Assembly: GCA_040755755.1 (NCBI GenBank)
Contig: JBFLZW010000024.1
Coordinates: forward strand, 1-64,000
DNA: 64,000 nucleotides
Direction of reading: 5' to 3'
Origin: a bacterium
GTDB taxonomy: Bacteria > SZUA-182 > DTGQ01
In this document: piece by piece, positions 16,271-25,175 of the stretch
How positions within the stretch are numbered: position 1 is the stretch's first letter
Layout: every line of letters starts with the position of its first letter
Program-made: the position numbers and the translations under genes
The notes under the pieces: generated by a model
Seen by the model: only the letters and a program-made list of their open reading frames with translations
Database searches by the model: none
What the model was told of the DNA's origin: nothing

Positions 16271-17905
16271 CTATTTTAAAATCTCCAGGACATGGGGAAC
16301 AAGCTGTTTCTTTCTGGAGAGCATGCCTTTGGCGTACAGCAGGTTCGGCTCAACCTTGTCATAGCCGAGGCGCTCGGCCAGATACTCTTTCCCCGCATAC
16401 AGGAGATAACTTCCGCCTTTGACCACATCGCTGATCATCAGCATCGAAAACAGATACTCATGATTAGCGGTCAGGGCCTGGAGCTGCTTCAGCAGGTCCT
16501 CCTTGAGGTCGTTCAGCAGGGAGCGACCGACGATTTCCACCTGCCCGATCCCGAATTTGCCAAGCTCCGAGTCGTATACTTTGAAATCATTATTGATGAT
16601 TTCCTGAACCGAAAGCGCGCTGACCGACGATCCGGCGGCAAAGAGATCGTTTCCAAACCGCAGAGTATCCAGACCGGCGATTTCCCCCAGCCAGGAAGCC
16701 ATTTCCTGATCATGCGGGGTGGTGGTCGGAGATTTGAAGAGCATGGTATCGGAGAGAATGCCGGACAGCAGCAAACCTGCCATCTCAGGGGCTGGTTTCT
16801 TCTGCAGGGAGTGGAAAAACTGGGCAATAATGGTACAGGTGCTCCCCAGGGGCTCGTTGATGAAGCGGATCGGGCGGATGGTATGCAGATCTCCTAACCG
16901 ATGGTGATCGACAATTTCGACCAGATCAGCCTCTTCGATACCGTCGATAGCCTGGCTTTTCTCATTGTGATCCACAAGTATCACTTTTTTCCGGCAGCCC
17001 TTGAGCAGATCGGTCCGGGTGATAATACCCTGGAGGTTCCTCTCATCGTCCAGGACAACCAGACCCCGCTCTTCCGTCTGAACGATCCGTTCCCTGATTT
17101 CATAGAACCTGTCTTCCGGCTTGAGTGACCCTCCCAGAGGATCGGCCACTTTGCCCACCGGCGTGGCCAGCCTGGCCAGCAGGGCGGTAGAAGCCGTATC
17201 AGAGGGAGAGAGGAGAACATAAACACCTTTCTCTCTGGCCAGGGCAAGAATGTCCTCTCTGACCGCCGCTCCTCCGCAAACAACCAGGGCGTATACTCCC
17301 AGCTCAACGGCCAGCTTCTGGATGTTGGAGCGGTCGCCGACGATTACGATCGGCAAAGCGGTTTCCGCGGATTGAAGGATGTAGCGGCTAAAGGCCTCCT
17401 CTTCCATCGCTCCGACCAGTATCCGGGCGGCAATGGTTTCCTGCGAACTCTCCCCTGCCAGCAGCTTGGCCTTGATTCCTTTGAGCAGAGAATTTACAGA
17501 CACGGGCAGGGAATTGGGGAAATTTTCCTGCTGGAGAATATGCCGGGCTATACGGGAAAAAGTCAAAATCCCCTGAACCTTCCGGCTGTCAGCCGAAACG
17601 GGGATAAAGTGAAGATCACGTTCCTTGAAAATTTCAACCGCCTTCCGCAGCGGCTCTCCCGGCGAAAGGCAAACCACATCCCTGGTCATAAGGTCCTTGG
17701 CCCTGATGTAGAGATCGCCAATATAGGCGGGAGGATCGATATTAAACTTATCGAGAACAAATTGAGTTTGCGGATTGATATTCCCGCACCTGGCCGGAAC
17801 AAGTCCTTCCTCTCCCTGTACCTGCCGCTTGAAACAGGCATACGCCAGACAGGAACAGATGGAATCCGTATCCGGATTTTTATGACCAATAATTATAGTT
17901 GACAT
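16271..17905 (-). CDS. CBS/DRTGG-containing manganese-dependent inorganic pyrophosphatase
   Basis: 544 residues, DHH family. The N-terminus STIIIGHKNPDTDSICS carries the first metal-binding motif. CBS domains (DLMTRDVVCLSPGEPL, and GLVVLDDERNLQGIITRTDL later) flank a DRTGG-like insert at about 125-240. The second half continues the phosphatase with VDHNEK and VEIVDHHRLGD, and ends in the DHHA2 part with a C-terminal RKKQLVPHVLEIL. It hydrolyses pyrophosphate in the cytoplasm and is normally tuned by adenine nucleotides bound to the CBS pair. Length and domain order match regulated family II enzymes. Confidence 0.92.
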   Translation of the reverse strand: MSTIIIGHKNPDTDSICSCLAYACFKRQVQGEEGLVPARCGNINPQTQFVLDKFNIDPPAYIGDLYIRAKDLMTRDVVCLSPGEPLRKAVEIFKERDLHFIPVSADSRKVQGILTFSRIARHILQQENFPNSLPVSVNSLLKGIKAKLLAGESSQETIAARILVGAMEEEAFSRYILQSAETALPIVIVGDRSNIQKLAVELGVYALVVCGGAAVREDILALAREKGVYVLLSPSDTASTALLARLATPVGKVADPLGGSLKPEDRFYEIRERIVQTEERGLVVLDDERNLQGIITRTDLLKGCRKKVILVDHNEKSQAIDGIEEADLVEIVDHHRLGDLHTIRPIRFINEPLGSTCTIIAQFFHSLQKKPAPEMAGLLLSGILSDTMLFKSPTTTPHDQEMASWLGEIAGLDTLRFGNDLFAAGSSVSALSVQEIINNDFKVYDSELGKFGIGQVEIVGRSLLNDLKEDLLKQLQALTANHEYLFSMLMISDVVKGGSYLLYAGKEYLAERLGYDKVEPNLLYAKGMLSRKKQLVPHVLEILK

Positions 17906-17953
17906 ACCTGTCGTTTGTCTCCCTAACCTACATAGTGATCAATCACATGGTGA

Positions 17954-18517
17954 TCAATCAAACGAATAGCGGTACTTGGCTCTCCCCTTCCGATAGAAGC
18001 TTCCGGTAATCAGGCCGATAATCCAGCCAACGGATAAAATACCTGCCCCAACCCCTATCCAGAGAAGATCCTGGCGGTCTTTCAGACGGAGATTTTCCTG
18101 CTTGAGGCGCCTGAGCTCCTGCGCGCTATTCTCGAAAAGCTGGGCATATTTCTTTAATGACTTGTTTTCCTCGCTCAATTGAGCAATCACCAGGGACTGC
18201 TCTTTCGTCTTGCTGGCCAGGGCAGTAACCTGCTCCGTGAGGGGCCTCCCTTCGTTCAGCAGAGAGCTCATGATCCAGCCCTCTTCATCAGCCGCGGTCC
18301 GGATATGGTACCATGTTCCCTCCTGACCCAGGACGGTCACGGGATCTCCGGTCCTGACTCTGGCAATGACTTTATATTCACTGCCTGGCCCGTTATTGAC
18401 TTTCACCCATGTTGTCTCCGTAACGTACATGGTCTTGGCCATTCCGTTCCCCCCGGCCAGGAAACCAATCACCAGGGCCAGAATAAAGACAAATGACAGA
18501 AAGTGACTTTTCGGCAT
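17954..18517 (-). CDS. SH3-domain protein with coiled coil and C-terminal membrane anchor
   Basis: 187 residues. Signal peptide (FLSFVFILALVIGFLAGG), then a bacterial SH3 domain (MYVTETTWVKVNNGPG to EEGWIMSSLLNEGRP, about 29-92), a coiled coil (about 95-150, with LSEENKSLKKY and LRRLKQENLRLKDRQ) and one transmembrane helix (LLWIGVGAGILSVGWIIGLI). This is the YgiM/TIGR04211-like architecture, in which the SH3 domain faces the periplasm and may bind peptidoglycan. GTGATCAATCA occurs twice (17935-17945 and 17950-17960), overlapping its stop codon. It follows the pyrophosphatase gene on the same strand by 48 bp. Confidence 0.85.
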   Translation of the reverse strand: MPKSHFLSFVFILALVIGFLAGGNGMAKTMYVTETTWVKVNNGPGSEYKVIARVRTGDPVTVLGQEGTWYHIRTAADEEGWIMSSLLNEGRPLTEQVTALASKTKEQSLVIAQLSEENKSLKKYAQLFENSAQELRRLKQENLRLKDRQDLLWIGVGAGILSVGWIIGLITGSFYRKGRAKYRYSFD

Positions 18518-18787
18518 TCCTCATACCTCCTTATGAGAACTTAAGCAAGCTTTGCAGACTCTGTATCATGGCAAAAATATCCTGTTTCGTCAAGGAGATA
18601 ATGATACGATCTTTCCCATAGTCAGGACCGGATTAAAGGCATTCTCATACTTACCGGGATATAGTGCATGTTCTGATTCTGAAGAATGGCTTGATTTTTA
18701 CGAGCAGGTTTTGCGGGAATCACCTTGTTGGCCGCTTGAAGGCGCAGCCTTTCTCGGTATTTCATCGTGCATGAGGAACTACAAAAA

Positions 18788-18876
18788 TGGTGCCGAGGGC
18801 CGGACTCGAACCGGCACGGGGGCAAGCCTCCGAGGGATTTTAAGTCCCTTGCGTCTACCAATTCCGCCACCCCGGC
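18788..18876 (-). tRNA. tRNA-Leu (anticodon UAA)
   Basis: Minus-strand cloverleaf starting GCCGGGGTGGCGGAATTGG, with anticodon loop CTTAAAA (UAA), a long variable arm (CGGAGGCTTGCCCCCG) and T-loop GGTTCGAGTCC. Acceptor arms GCCGGGG/CCTCGGC pair with one G-U. The 3' CCA is encoded (18788-18790). Confidence 0.95.
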
Positions 18877-19149
18877 TCCAAGCGCATGTTCTCTCAAAGA
18901 GAACAAAATTTAACACTATTTGGCAAATATGTCAATGTATTTGTTGACTGCTCTTCACGACTTCCCTCTCTCTAAAAGAAGAGTCTGCCCCATAAAGAAC
19001 TTATTGATTTTTGAAAAGGTAGTCATTTTAAGCTGGACGTACGGTCAAGAATTTACTATTATTATAATTACACTGTATATGATTCCACCTTAGATATATT
19101 TTGGCCCTCAGGGCCGGCAGATACGGCCTTTATCGGCGCAGGGAACATC

Positions 19150-19677
19150 ATGGAAAATTGCAGCAATGGTAAACCAAAACTCATCCTTAATCCAAGAATT
19201 GGGCAGGGAGAAAATTTTTGGCCTGCATCTCGGGTAGCGGATTTATTCTGGAAGTGCCAGGAGGATTATAGTTTTGAAACATGGATCATTGCCGGTTTCA
19301 CTGATCAGGATTATGTAAAAGAGATTACGGACCGAATGAAGGGAGAAAAACCCCGTACGATCAGCCTCCTGGAGTTAGATAAATTAGGGGAGATGTTAAG
19401 GTCCTGCAACCTGTTCATCGGACCGGACGGCGGGACGAGCAGATTGGCTGCTTCCCTGGGCGTGCCGTGTATCATACTTTTCGGACCGACAAAGCCTGCC
19501 GCCTGGGCAGCACCTTCCGGGACACGGAACGAAATCATCTGGAAAGGGGTTGCCTGCTCTCCCTGTTCTCTTGAATACCGGCGTACCTGCCGGAGCAGGC
19601 AATGCTTTACCGCTATTTCAATAAGAGAAGTTATCGGTAAGATAGAAAAGATATCTGTTTATATTACGGAGCAATAA
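19150..19677 (+). CDS. GT9 heptosyltransferase-like protein, C-terminal half only
   Basis: 175 residues matching the second Rossmann domain of ADP-heptose:LPS heptosyltransferases: LILNPRIGQGENFWP, the donor-site FIGPDGGTSRLAASLGVPCI and LFGPTKPAAWAAP, and a CSPC...C pattern near the end. Family members are about 350 residues, so the acceptor-binding N-terminal domain is missing. It lies between tRNA-Leu and tRNA-Cys. It may be a remnant of a larger gene or a stand-alone domain; I favour a remnant. No ribosome site is obvious before the ATG. Confidence 0.7.
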   Translation: MENCSNGKPKLILNPRIGQGENFWPASRVADLFWKCQEDYSFETWIIAGFTDQDYVKEITDRMKGEKPRTISLLELDKLGEMLRSCNLFIGPDGGTSRLAASLGVPCIILFGPTKPAAWAAPSGTRNEIIWKGVACSPCSLEYRRTCRSRQCFTAISIREVIGKIEKISVYITEQ

Positions 19678-19681
19678 GTAA

Positions 19682-19753
<72 letters not shown>

Positions 19754-19769
19754 ATGTCGAAAAAAAAAG

Positions 19770-19841
19770 AGCGGGAAACGGGATTTGAACCCGCGACCAC
19801 CGCCTTGGCAAGGCGATGCTCTACCGCTGAGCTATTCCCGC
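19770..19841 (-). tRNA. tRNA-Gly (anticodon GCC)
   Basis: Minus-strand cloverleaf GCGGGAATAGCTCAGCGG..., anticodon loop TTGCCAA (GCC), T-loop GGTTCAAATCC, acceptor GCGGGAA/TTCCCGC with U73. CCA is not encoded; a run of eight T follows. It is 16 bp upstream of tRNA-Cys on the same strand and probably cotranscribed. Confidence 0.95.
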
Positions 19842-19995
19842 TTTTTATTTGTGTATGAGTTAATTTATAGCAAATTTGAGCCTGCTTGTCAATGTAAATT
19901 TGCCAATAAGCCACGGTAAATTTGTTCTCATTTTTAAAGTTGATGCGTAGCGCGTTCTGGGGGTCAACGACCGTTTTCGTGAGGTAATTATTGCC

Positions 19996-20499
19996 ATGGA
20001 CTTGCTTGATGGAATACACAGCCGAAGAAGCATCCGCAGCTATACCGGCCAGCCGGTTGACCGGGCGCTTTTGCTTGAGATCATTAAAGCCGGGACCTGG
20101 GCTCCATCCGGCCTCAACAATCAACCCTGGCGCTTTGTGATTGTTCAGGATCAGGGCTGGCGCTGCCGGTTGGCTCAGCTTACCCGCTACAGCAGGATTA
20201 TCGAGGCAGCCTCAGCCTGCATCGCTGTTTTTATCGACCGGAAGGCAATGTATCATGAAGTCAAGGATTATCAGGCCATAGGCGCATGTCTGCAAAATAT
20301 GCTGCTTTCGGCCCATGCCCTGGGACTGGGAGCTGTCTGGCTCGGAGAAATACTGAAGAGCAGCTCCGAGGTGAGAACACTGCTGGCCTTACCCGATAAT
20401 TTGGAACTTATGGCAGTTGTGGCCGTTGGCTATCCGGATGATCAAAATCAGGAGTCCGAGCGTCTGGAGCTGGAGGATGTCTTACTGAAGGAGCTATAA
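19996..20499 (+). CDS. Nitroreductase-family flavoprotein
   Basis: 167 residues, the normal size of a short nitroreductase. FMN-binding motifs are in place: RRSIRSY near the start, WAPSGLNNQPW, then IGACLQNMLLSAHALGLGAVWLG and the closing VVAVGYP. Such enzymes reduce nitro groups, quinones or other acceptors with NAD(P)H, usually as cytoplasmic dimers; the physiological substrate cannot be read from the sequence. It is monocistronic, 150 bp downstream of the divergently oriented tRNA-Gly, and followed by dispersed repeats. Confidence 0.88.
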   Translation: MDLLDGIHSRRSIRSYTGQPVDRALLLEIIKAGTWAPSGLNNQPWRFVIVQDQGWRCRLAQLTRYSRIIEAASACIAVFIDRKAMYHEVKDYQAIGACLQNMLLSAHALGLGAVWLGEILKSSSEVRTLLALPDNLELMAVVAVGYPDDQNQESERLELEDVLLKEL

Positions 20500-20560
20500 A
20501 GTATTCACCCCGGCTTTCCGATTTGCGTTGTTTGCGGAGCTTCAGCCAAGAGTGATGTCT

Positions 20561-20622
20561 GAATTCTGACTCCTGACTCCTCTTCACTGATCACTGACCA
20601 CTGGCCACTGACCACTAACCAC
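20561..20622. repeat. Compound dispersed repeat: 'CTGACTCC' plus 'CACTGACCACTGGCC' units
   Basis: GAATTCTGACTCCTGACTCC is followed by TCTTCACTGATCACTGACCA, CTGGCCACTGACCAC and TAACCAC. The same two units, reverse-complemented, occur together at 27153-27283. It separates the convergent nitroreductase and DksA-like genes. Confidence 0.8.
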
Positions 20623-20642
20623 TTTCTTCCCTGCTCAGGCCC

Positions 20643-21059
20643 TCATGCCCTCTCTTCCACCGAGAAAGCTCTTTGGGCTGCCTCTTTATTTTTGTCCTCT
20701 TTCTTCTTTTGACAGCTCACGCAGTACAAGGCAAACGGCAAGGCTTCCAGTCTCTTTTCAGGAATCGGCTGGCCGCACTTCTGGCAGGCTCCGTAATTCC
20801 CCTCGGCCAGGCGGTCGATGGCATTTTCGATATTTTTGAGCTTTTCGTTGTAATTGCTGATCAGTGTACAGTCTATTTCTTTATTTTGGTTTAAAAAAGA
20901 GAGATCCAGCTCATCAACGGCAGAATCAATGATGGTTTTAATGTCATGGATATCTGTGTTGGCCAGATGCGAGATCTCCTTAATGCCCTTGTTTCTCTCG
21001 TTAATCAATATTTGCAGAAGTCTTTGTTCCCGTTCAGTCAGCTTTCTCTTAATTTGCAT
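20643..21059 (-). CDS. DksA/TraR-family zinc-finger protein
   Basis: 138 residues. A long helical N-terminal part (KLTEREQRLLQILINERNKG..., probably the coiled-coil tip region) leads to the motif NAIDRLAEGNYGACQKCG and the zinc finger CxxC-17-CxxC (CQKC ... CVSC) with the usual PIPEKRLEALPFALYC spacing. DksA-like proteins bind the RNA polymerase secondary channel and, with ppGpp, reset promoter choice. The typical acidic tip residues are not clear here, so the exact role is open. It reads as a single gene. Confidence 0.85.
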   Translation of the reverse strand: MQIKRKLTEREQRLLQILINERNKGIKEISHLANTDIHDIKTIIDSAVDELDLSFLNQNKEIDCTLISNYNEKLKNIENAIDRLAEGNYGACQKCGQPIPEKRLEALPFALYCVSCQKKKEDKNKEAAQRAFSVEERA

Positions 21060-21302
21060 AAGCTTACGTTCCTTAGATAAATGTTAAAGGTTAAATATCC
21101 CTCTTCTGAAGGATTCCGCTCCACGTGCCGTTCTCTCCCCAATTTCCTGTTCCCCAATTTCCTGTTTTTGTCTTCCGAGCCCTTTTCAATCGGCAGATAT
21201 GGGATAAAACCTTTATTTTCATGTACGTTTTTTGTTTCCAGGCTTACTGTCTCTCTAAGAGAATCGGCATGGAGCGGAGCAGACATCGAATATTTTTCAC
21301 CA

Positions 21303-24300
21303 TTAAAAATCCTTCTTCCAGATCAGATCCACGCTGGAATTCTGGTCATTGCGAATCTCGGCCTCCAGGGTGAGATTGCTGTACAGGTAATATTCCACAA
21401 CGACCTGCTCGGCTCCTTTCTCCTGGCCGAACTCCTTGCCGAAAGAGACGAAGACATTCCTGGTCAGATATTTTCCCACTTCAAGAGTGCTGATCCCCTC
21501 CTTTGAGGCCCGGATCTGCACGGTATCGACCGGCAATTTCTCGCCGAATATTCCCAGCACCTGGGTGGCCACTACCCTTCCCAGCAGGGCAAAGGCCTCA
21601 CCCTGCAAGCTGGCGGCCTCCCTTTGATTCAGGTTTTCGAGCTGCTGGCCGAAAACCAGGAGCGAAATTATTTGATCCTGCGACAATGTCGGGTCATCAC
21701 TCTGCAATCTGACGACCGGAGCTTTGCGGGTTCCTGAAATCAGGATGTAGATATTCGTCTCCCCCACCCGGTAAACGGTTTCCATATCGATCAGGGGATT
21801 GATTTCCGGCAGTCCCTGAAACTGAATGTTCGCCCTGCGGATAGTAAATTCCTTGCCGTAAAATTCATAGGTTCCCCGTATGCTTTCGATACTCCCCGCA
21901 ATGGCCGGATCCTGGCCGAAGGTCTTATGGATGCCAAGTTCTCCCTTGAGCTCGATATTGGTTTGTTCACCGCTGACCCAAAAATTCCGGGGGATGCTCA
22001 CGGTTACGGACATGGATACATTGGGTTTGAAAAAAGCCGCTTTTTTTTCCACCAGCTTCATCTCATCCTCTTTCCCCCGTATCACCTGAATTTCTGAAGA
22101 GCTTTTTTTACCGAAGGCAAAATCACTCAGCCTGGCCTTCCCCTCCGGGATAGACATTCTGCCCGCCACGGCAATGCGGGACAAGTTTCCCTGAGCTGAA
22201 AGCTCCCCATTGAAAACAAAATAAGTGGTGCGGGAGTAGAGTATTTTCCACTTATCCGCTCTGATCCTGGCCGTAATGCTCCTGACCGTAAATCCGGATA
22301 ACTCCACAGCGGCGGAAAGTCTTCCTGCACCGGACTTTCCAGCAAGGTCCACATCCTCGAAGGTAATACGCTGGCTGTTTCCCCTGATCAGGGCGCTCCT
22401 GACCTGAAAGACCTGAAGGAGCGGCTTGATTCGAAATGAGGTCCTGACAAATCCCACACTTCCTTCAAACCGGGGGTCCCGGAGACTGCCGGTCATCGAT
22501 CCTGTCCCGGAGACGGCTCCCTTCACCTCGGCGAGGGCAGGCAGGAATGAAGGAATCACCGAGAGGTCAACCTCCTGAAGCCGTATCCTCAGCTCCAATC
22601 CTGATCTGGACCAGCGGTCAGGGACTGAGCGGAAAGAAAGGTCCACCGGCACCATGCCTTCAAGGTGCAGGATCTCTTTTTCCGCCTGAGCCAGGCTGGC
22701 GGTGATATTCAGTTTTTTTTGGCTGTAGGTGAATTCCTGGTGCAGCCGGTTAAAGGAGAAGGTGGACCATCGCCCTTTGATGACCTCGAGTTTCCCGCTC
22801 ATTTCGGGCGAGATTCTCGTTCCCGCAAGGTTCACCTCTCCCTCCAGGGTACCGGAAAGAGATCCGAGTGAAGAAGCGGTCCTTCCCGTCCATTTCCCGA
22901 TCTCCTGCACGGGGAAGCCGGATACCTGAATCTGCATTTTCTGTTGACCGGTCCGTCTGATTTCTCCCTGGGCAGCGAAATACCTCTGCCCCGATCCCAG
23001 CCGGAGAGAGAGAATGCGCACATTTTTATCGGCATCCAGTTCCACCCGGATCGGCTCGATGTTTCGCCAGATCGATTCTTCCAGGGGGAATGAAGCCTCA
23101 TCCACTCTGACCGATACCTGGAAGGGCTGAAGGATATCCGCAACCCCCCGGGCCTGGTAGACCCGGTTGACTTGCCGGGTTCCCCTGACCTGCCAGGTGA
23201 TCTTTGGCCCCTCTTTCCTGGCCTGGATGCTCAGAGAATCCTGAAATTTTTGCTGCTCGTGCCAGAGGGAGGCCGCCTGGATCCGGGCATCGAAATTCAG
23301 GGCCTGAAATGAACGCCCTCCCCCTGCCCTGCCCTTGAGCGCAATATTCGAAGCATGATAGCCCCGATAGGTTATATCGCGGCCAGTAAATTCCCCCGCA
23401 AGCTCAGGCTGTTGCCAGCTCCCGGTGATTTTCCCGTGGCCGCTGACCACACCTGCGGAAAGGTCAGCCAGCCGGTCAATTCCCGCCCGTGAGAAATCCA
23501 GCTCCGACAGGTTCCAGATCAGATGCAGCTTCTGCCGGGAGGCTGTGCCGCGCAGGGTGAGGGCTAAACCATCGGCGGTGATTTTTCCCTGGCTCAGGTG
23601 CACGGTCCCGGCTGCAAAATCCCCCTGAAGCGTAAGATTGTCCACAAACCTGTTTTCAATCCAGGAGGGGAAAAGACGCACCGATCCGGCAGCCTGAAAA
23701 TTTTTGGGAAATCCCGTTCCCACGCTTCCCTGGAGCATTGCATCCCCGGCCAGCCGTGATTCCCGGACCAGGCGGGCGGGCAGCCCCTGTATCCGCGCAA
23801 GGTTCACCTGCTGGAAAGAAATATCCGCCCGGTACAGAAAAGGAGGCCGCAGGTCTGCCTCCCCCTCCAGTCTGACCCTGCCCGCAGGGCCATTCACTTC
23901 CAGGTTCGCCAGCCGTAACTTTCGCCCATCCAACTGGGCTGAAAACCCTGCTGCCGTAACGGATTGCCCAAACAGGGTAAAGGGAGAAATATCAGCTTCA
24001 ATTTCCGCTGAAATCTCATCCGGCCGGATGCCCTCTCCCCTGATTCGGGCATGCAGATCGAGATACCGGGAAAAGGCGGACCGTTTTTTTTCGGGCAGCC
24101 ACCAGGATACCGGAAATCTCCGGATGCCGGTGCGCAGACGGTAGCGGGGAAATCCGGGATCGGAAAGGTCCAGGTTGCCGCCGGACTGCCACTGCCCTTT
24201 TTGCCTGTCCGCCTCAAAGGAGAGGAGAAAGGAATAATCGAGATCGCTCAAAGTTCCCCGGACTCTGCCCTCCCCTTCCAGGTCGGAAAGACGCAGGAGG

Positions 24301-25175
24301 GCGGGGGGAAATTGGCCCGGCACGCCGCCTCTGGCCAAGATAGCCTCCAATTCCGGAAGAGATATCCTGGAGAGCCTGCCCCGCAGATCGAAAAAGGGCA
24401 CATCCCGCTGACCTGCTGCCAGATTCACCCTGCCCTGCAGCCAGATCTGTGCCGGAGCGCTCATAACCTCCAGGCCGCTGATGTCAAGGACTCCCTGCCG
24501 GGAGGAAACATCACCCCGGACCTTGTTGACCGCCAGTTGCCAGGGACTGACCCGAAAGGAAAGATTCCGGACCCTGGCGTCCCAGTCCCCTGCTCCAGGC
24601 CGGAGATACAGGCCAAGGGAAAGGTCTGCCTGAATGCCCTGGCCGGATATCTCGATCGGCGATTTCTTCTGAAAGTAATCCCGGAAAGTCACATATCCAT
24701 CCTGGATAAGGAGCCGCTGGATCCGAAAATCCAGGAGAGGAAATCCCGCGCCGGTCGGCGATGGAGGAGAGGGGCGGCCCGGCAGGGGAAGCACGCGGAT
24801 ACCTCCCTCTTCGGTACGGATTATGGTCAGGTGCAGCCTTGAGAGCGCTACCCGGGGAAAGGTCATCTGCCGGGTCAGAAGAGCGAGCGGAGAGAAGCGG
24901 ACTTTCATTTCTCCCAGACTCAGGTGCTCACCTTTCGGGTCTCGCAGCTCCACCTCCTCCAGAACCAGGCCGGTAACAAGGTTTCCTCCGATTCTCCTCA
25001 CGGATAAGGCCAGCCCAAACTTCTCCCGGGCATTTCGGGCCAGAACCCCGCTCAGCCAGTTCCGGAACGAGGCGGTTTGGGTCACCAGGGCCAGAATAAC
25101 CAGCACGCTCCCAAGCACCAGCGCACAGGAGCCTAACAGGATAGCCAGACTTCGAATGACCGATTTAGCGCTCAT
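21303..25175 (-). CDS. tamB: Translocation and assembly module subunit TamB (AsmA/TamB-like)
   Basis: 1290 residues. One N-terminal membrane helix (LAILLGSCALVLGSVLVILAL) is followed by a very long beta-rich region of AsmA/TamB repeats and the conserved C-terminal TamB domain (IQFQGLPEINPLIDMETVYR, DDPTLSQDQIISLLVFGQ, then PVDTVQIRASKEGISTLEVGKYLTRNVFV) with a final Phe. The protein spans the periplasm and works with the barrel protein TamA, possibly also in phospholipid transfer. The gene starts directly at the stop of the tamA-like gene (TAA followed by ATG), so the two are co-translated. Confidence 0.9.
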   Translation of the reverse strand: MSAKSVIRSLAILLGSCALVLGSVLVILALVTQTASFRNWLSGVLARNAREKFGLALSVRRIGGNLVTGLVLEEVELRDPKGEHLSLGEMKVRFSPLALLTRQMTFPRVALSRLHLTIIRTEEGGIRVLPLPGRPSPPSPTGAGFPLLDFRIQRLLIQDGYVTFRDYFQKKSPIEISGQGIQADLSLGLYLRPGAGDWDARVRNLSFRVSPWQLAVNKVRGDVSSRQGVLDISGLEVMSAPAQIWLQGRVNLAAGQRDVPFFDLRGRLSRISLPELEAILARGGVPGQFPPALLRLSDLEGEGRVRGTLSDLDYSFLLSFEADRQKGQWQSGGNLDLSDPGFPRYRLRTGIRRFPVSWWLPEKKRSAFSRYLDLHARIRGEGIRPDEISAEIEADISPFTLFGQSVTAAGFSAQLDGRKLRLANLEVNGPAGRVRLEGEADLRPPFLYRADISFQQVNLARIQGLPARLVRESRLAGDAMLQGSVGTGFPKNFQAAGSVRLFPSWIENRFVDNLTLQGDFAAGTVHLSQGKITADGLALTLRGTASRQKLHLIWNLSELDFSRAGIDRLADLSAGVVSGHGKITGSWQQPELAGEFTGRDITYRGYHASNIALKGRAGGGRSFQALNFDARIQAASLWHEQQKFQDSLSIQARKEGPKITWQVRGTRQVNRVYQARGVADILQPFQVSVRVDEASFPLEESIWRNIEPIRVELDADKNVRILSLRLGSGQRYFAAQGEIRRTGQQKMQIQVSGFPVQEIGKWTGRTASSLGSLSGTLEGEVNLAGTRISPEMSGKLEVIKGRWSTFSFNRLHQEFTYSQKKLNITASLAQAEKEILHLEGMVPVDLSFRSVPDRWSRSGLELRIRLQEVDLSVIPSFLPALAEVKGAVSGTGSMTGSLRDPRFEGSVGFVRTSFRIKPLLQVFQVRSALIRGNSQRITFEDVDLAGKSGAGRLSAAVELSGFTVRSITARIRADKWKILYSRTTYFVFNGELSAQGNLSRIAVAGRMSIPEGKARLSDFAFGKKSSSEIQVIRGKEDEMKLVEKKAAFFKPNVSMSVTVSIPRNFWVSGEQTNIELKGELGIHKTFGQDPAIAGSIESIRGTYEFYGKEFTIRRANIQFQGLPEINPLIDMETVYRVGETNIYILISGTRKAPVVRLQSDDPTLSQDQIISLLVFGQQLENLNQREAASLQGEAFALLGRVVATQVLGIFGEKLPVDTVQIRASKEGISTLEVGKYLTRNVFVSFGKEFGQEKGAEQVVVEYYLYSNLTLEAEIRNDQNSSVDLIWKKDF

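Noticed and set aside
18552-18947. 131-codon plus-strand frame across tRNA-Leu
   Set aside because: It reads through the complement of the tRNA and has no domain; the tRNA structure is unambiguous.
24051-24842. 263-codon plus-strand frame in tamB
   Set aside because: Antisense to a clear TamB coding region, low-complexity product, no ribosome site.
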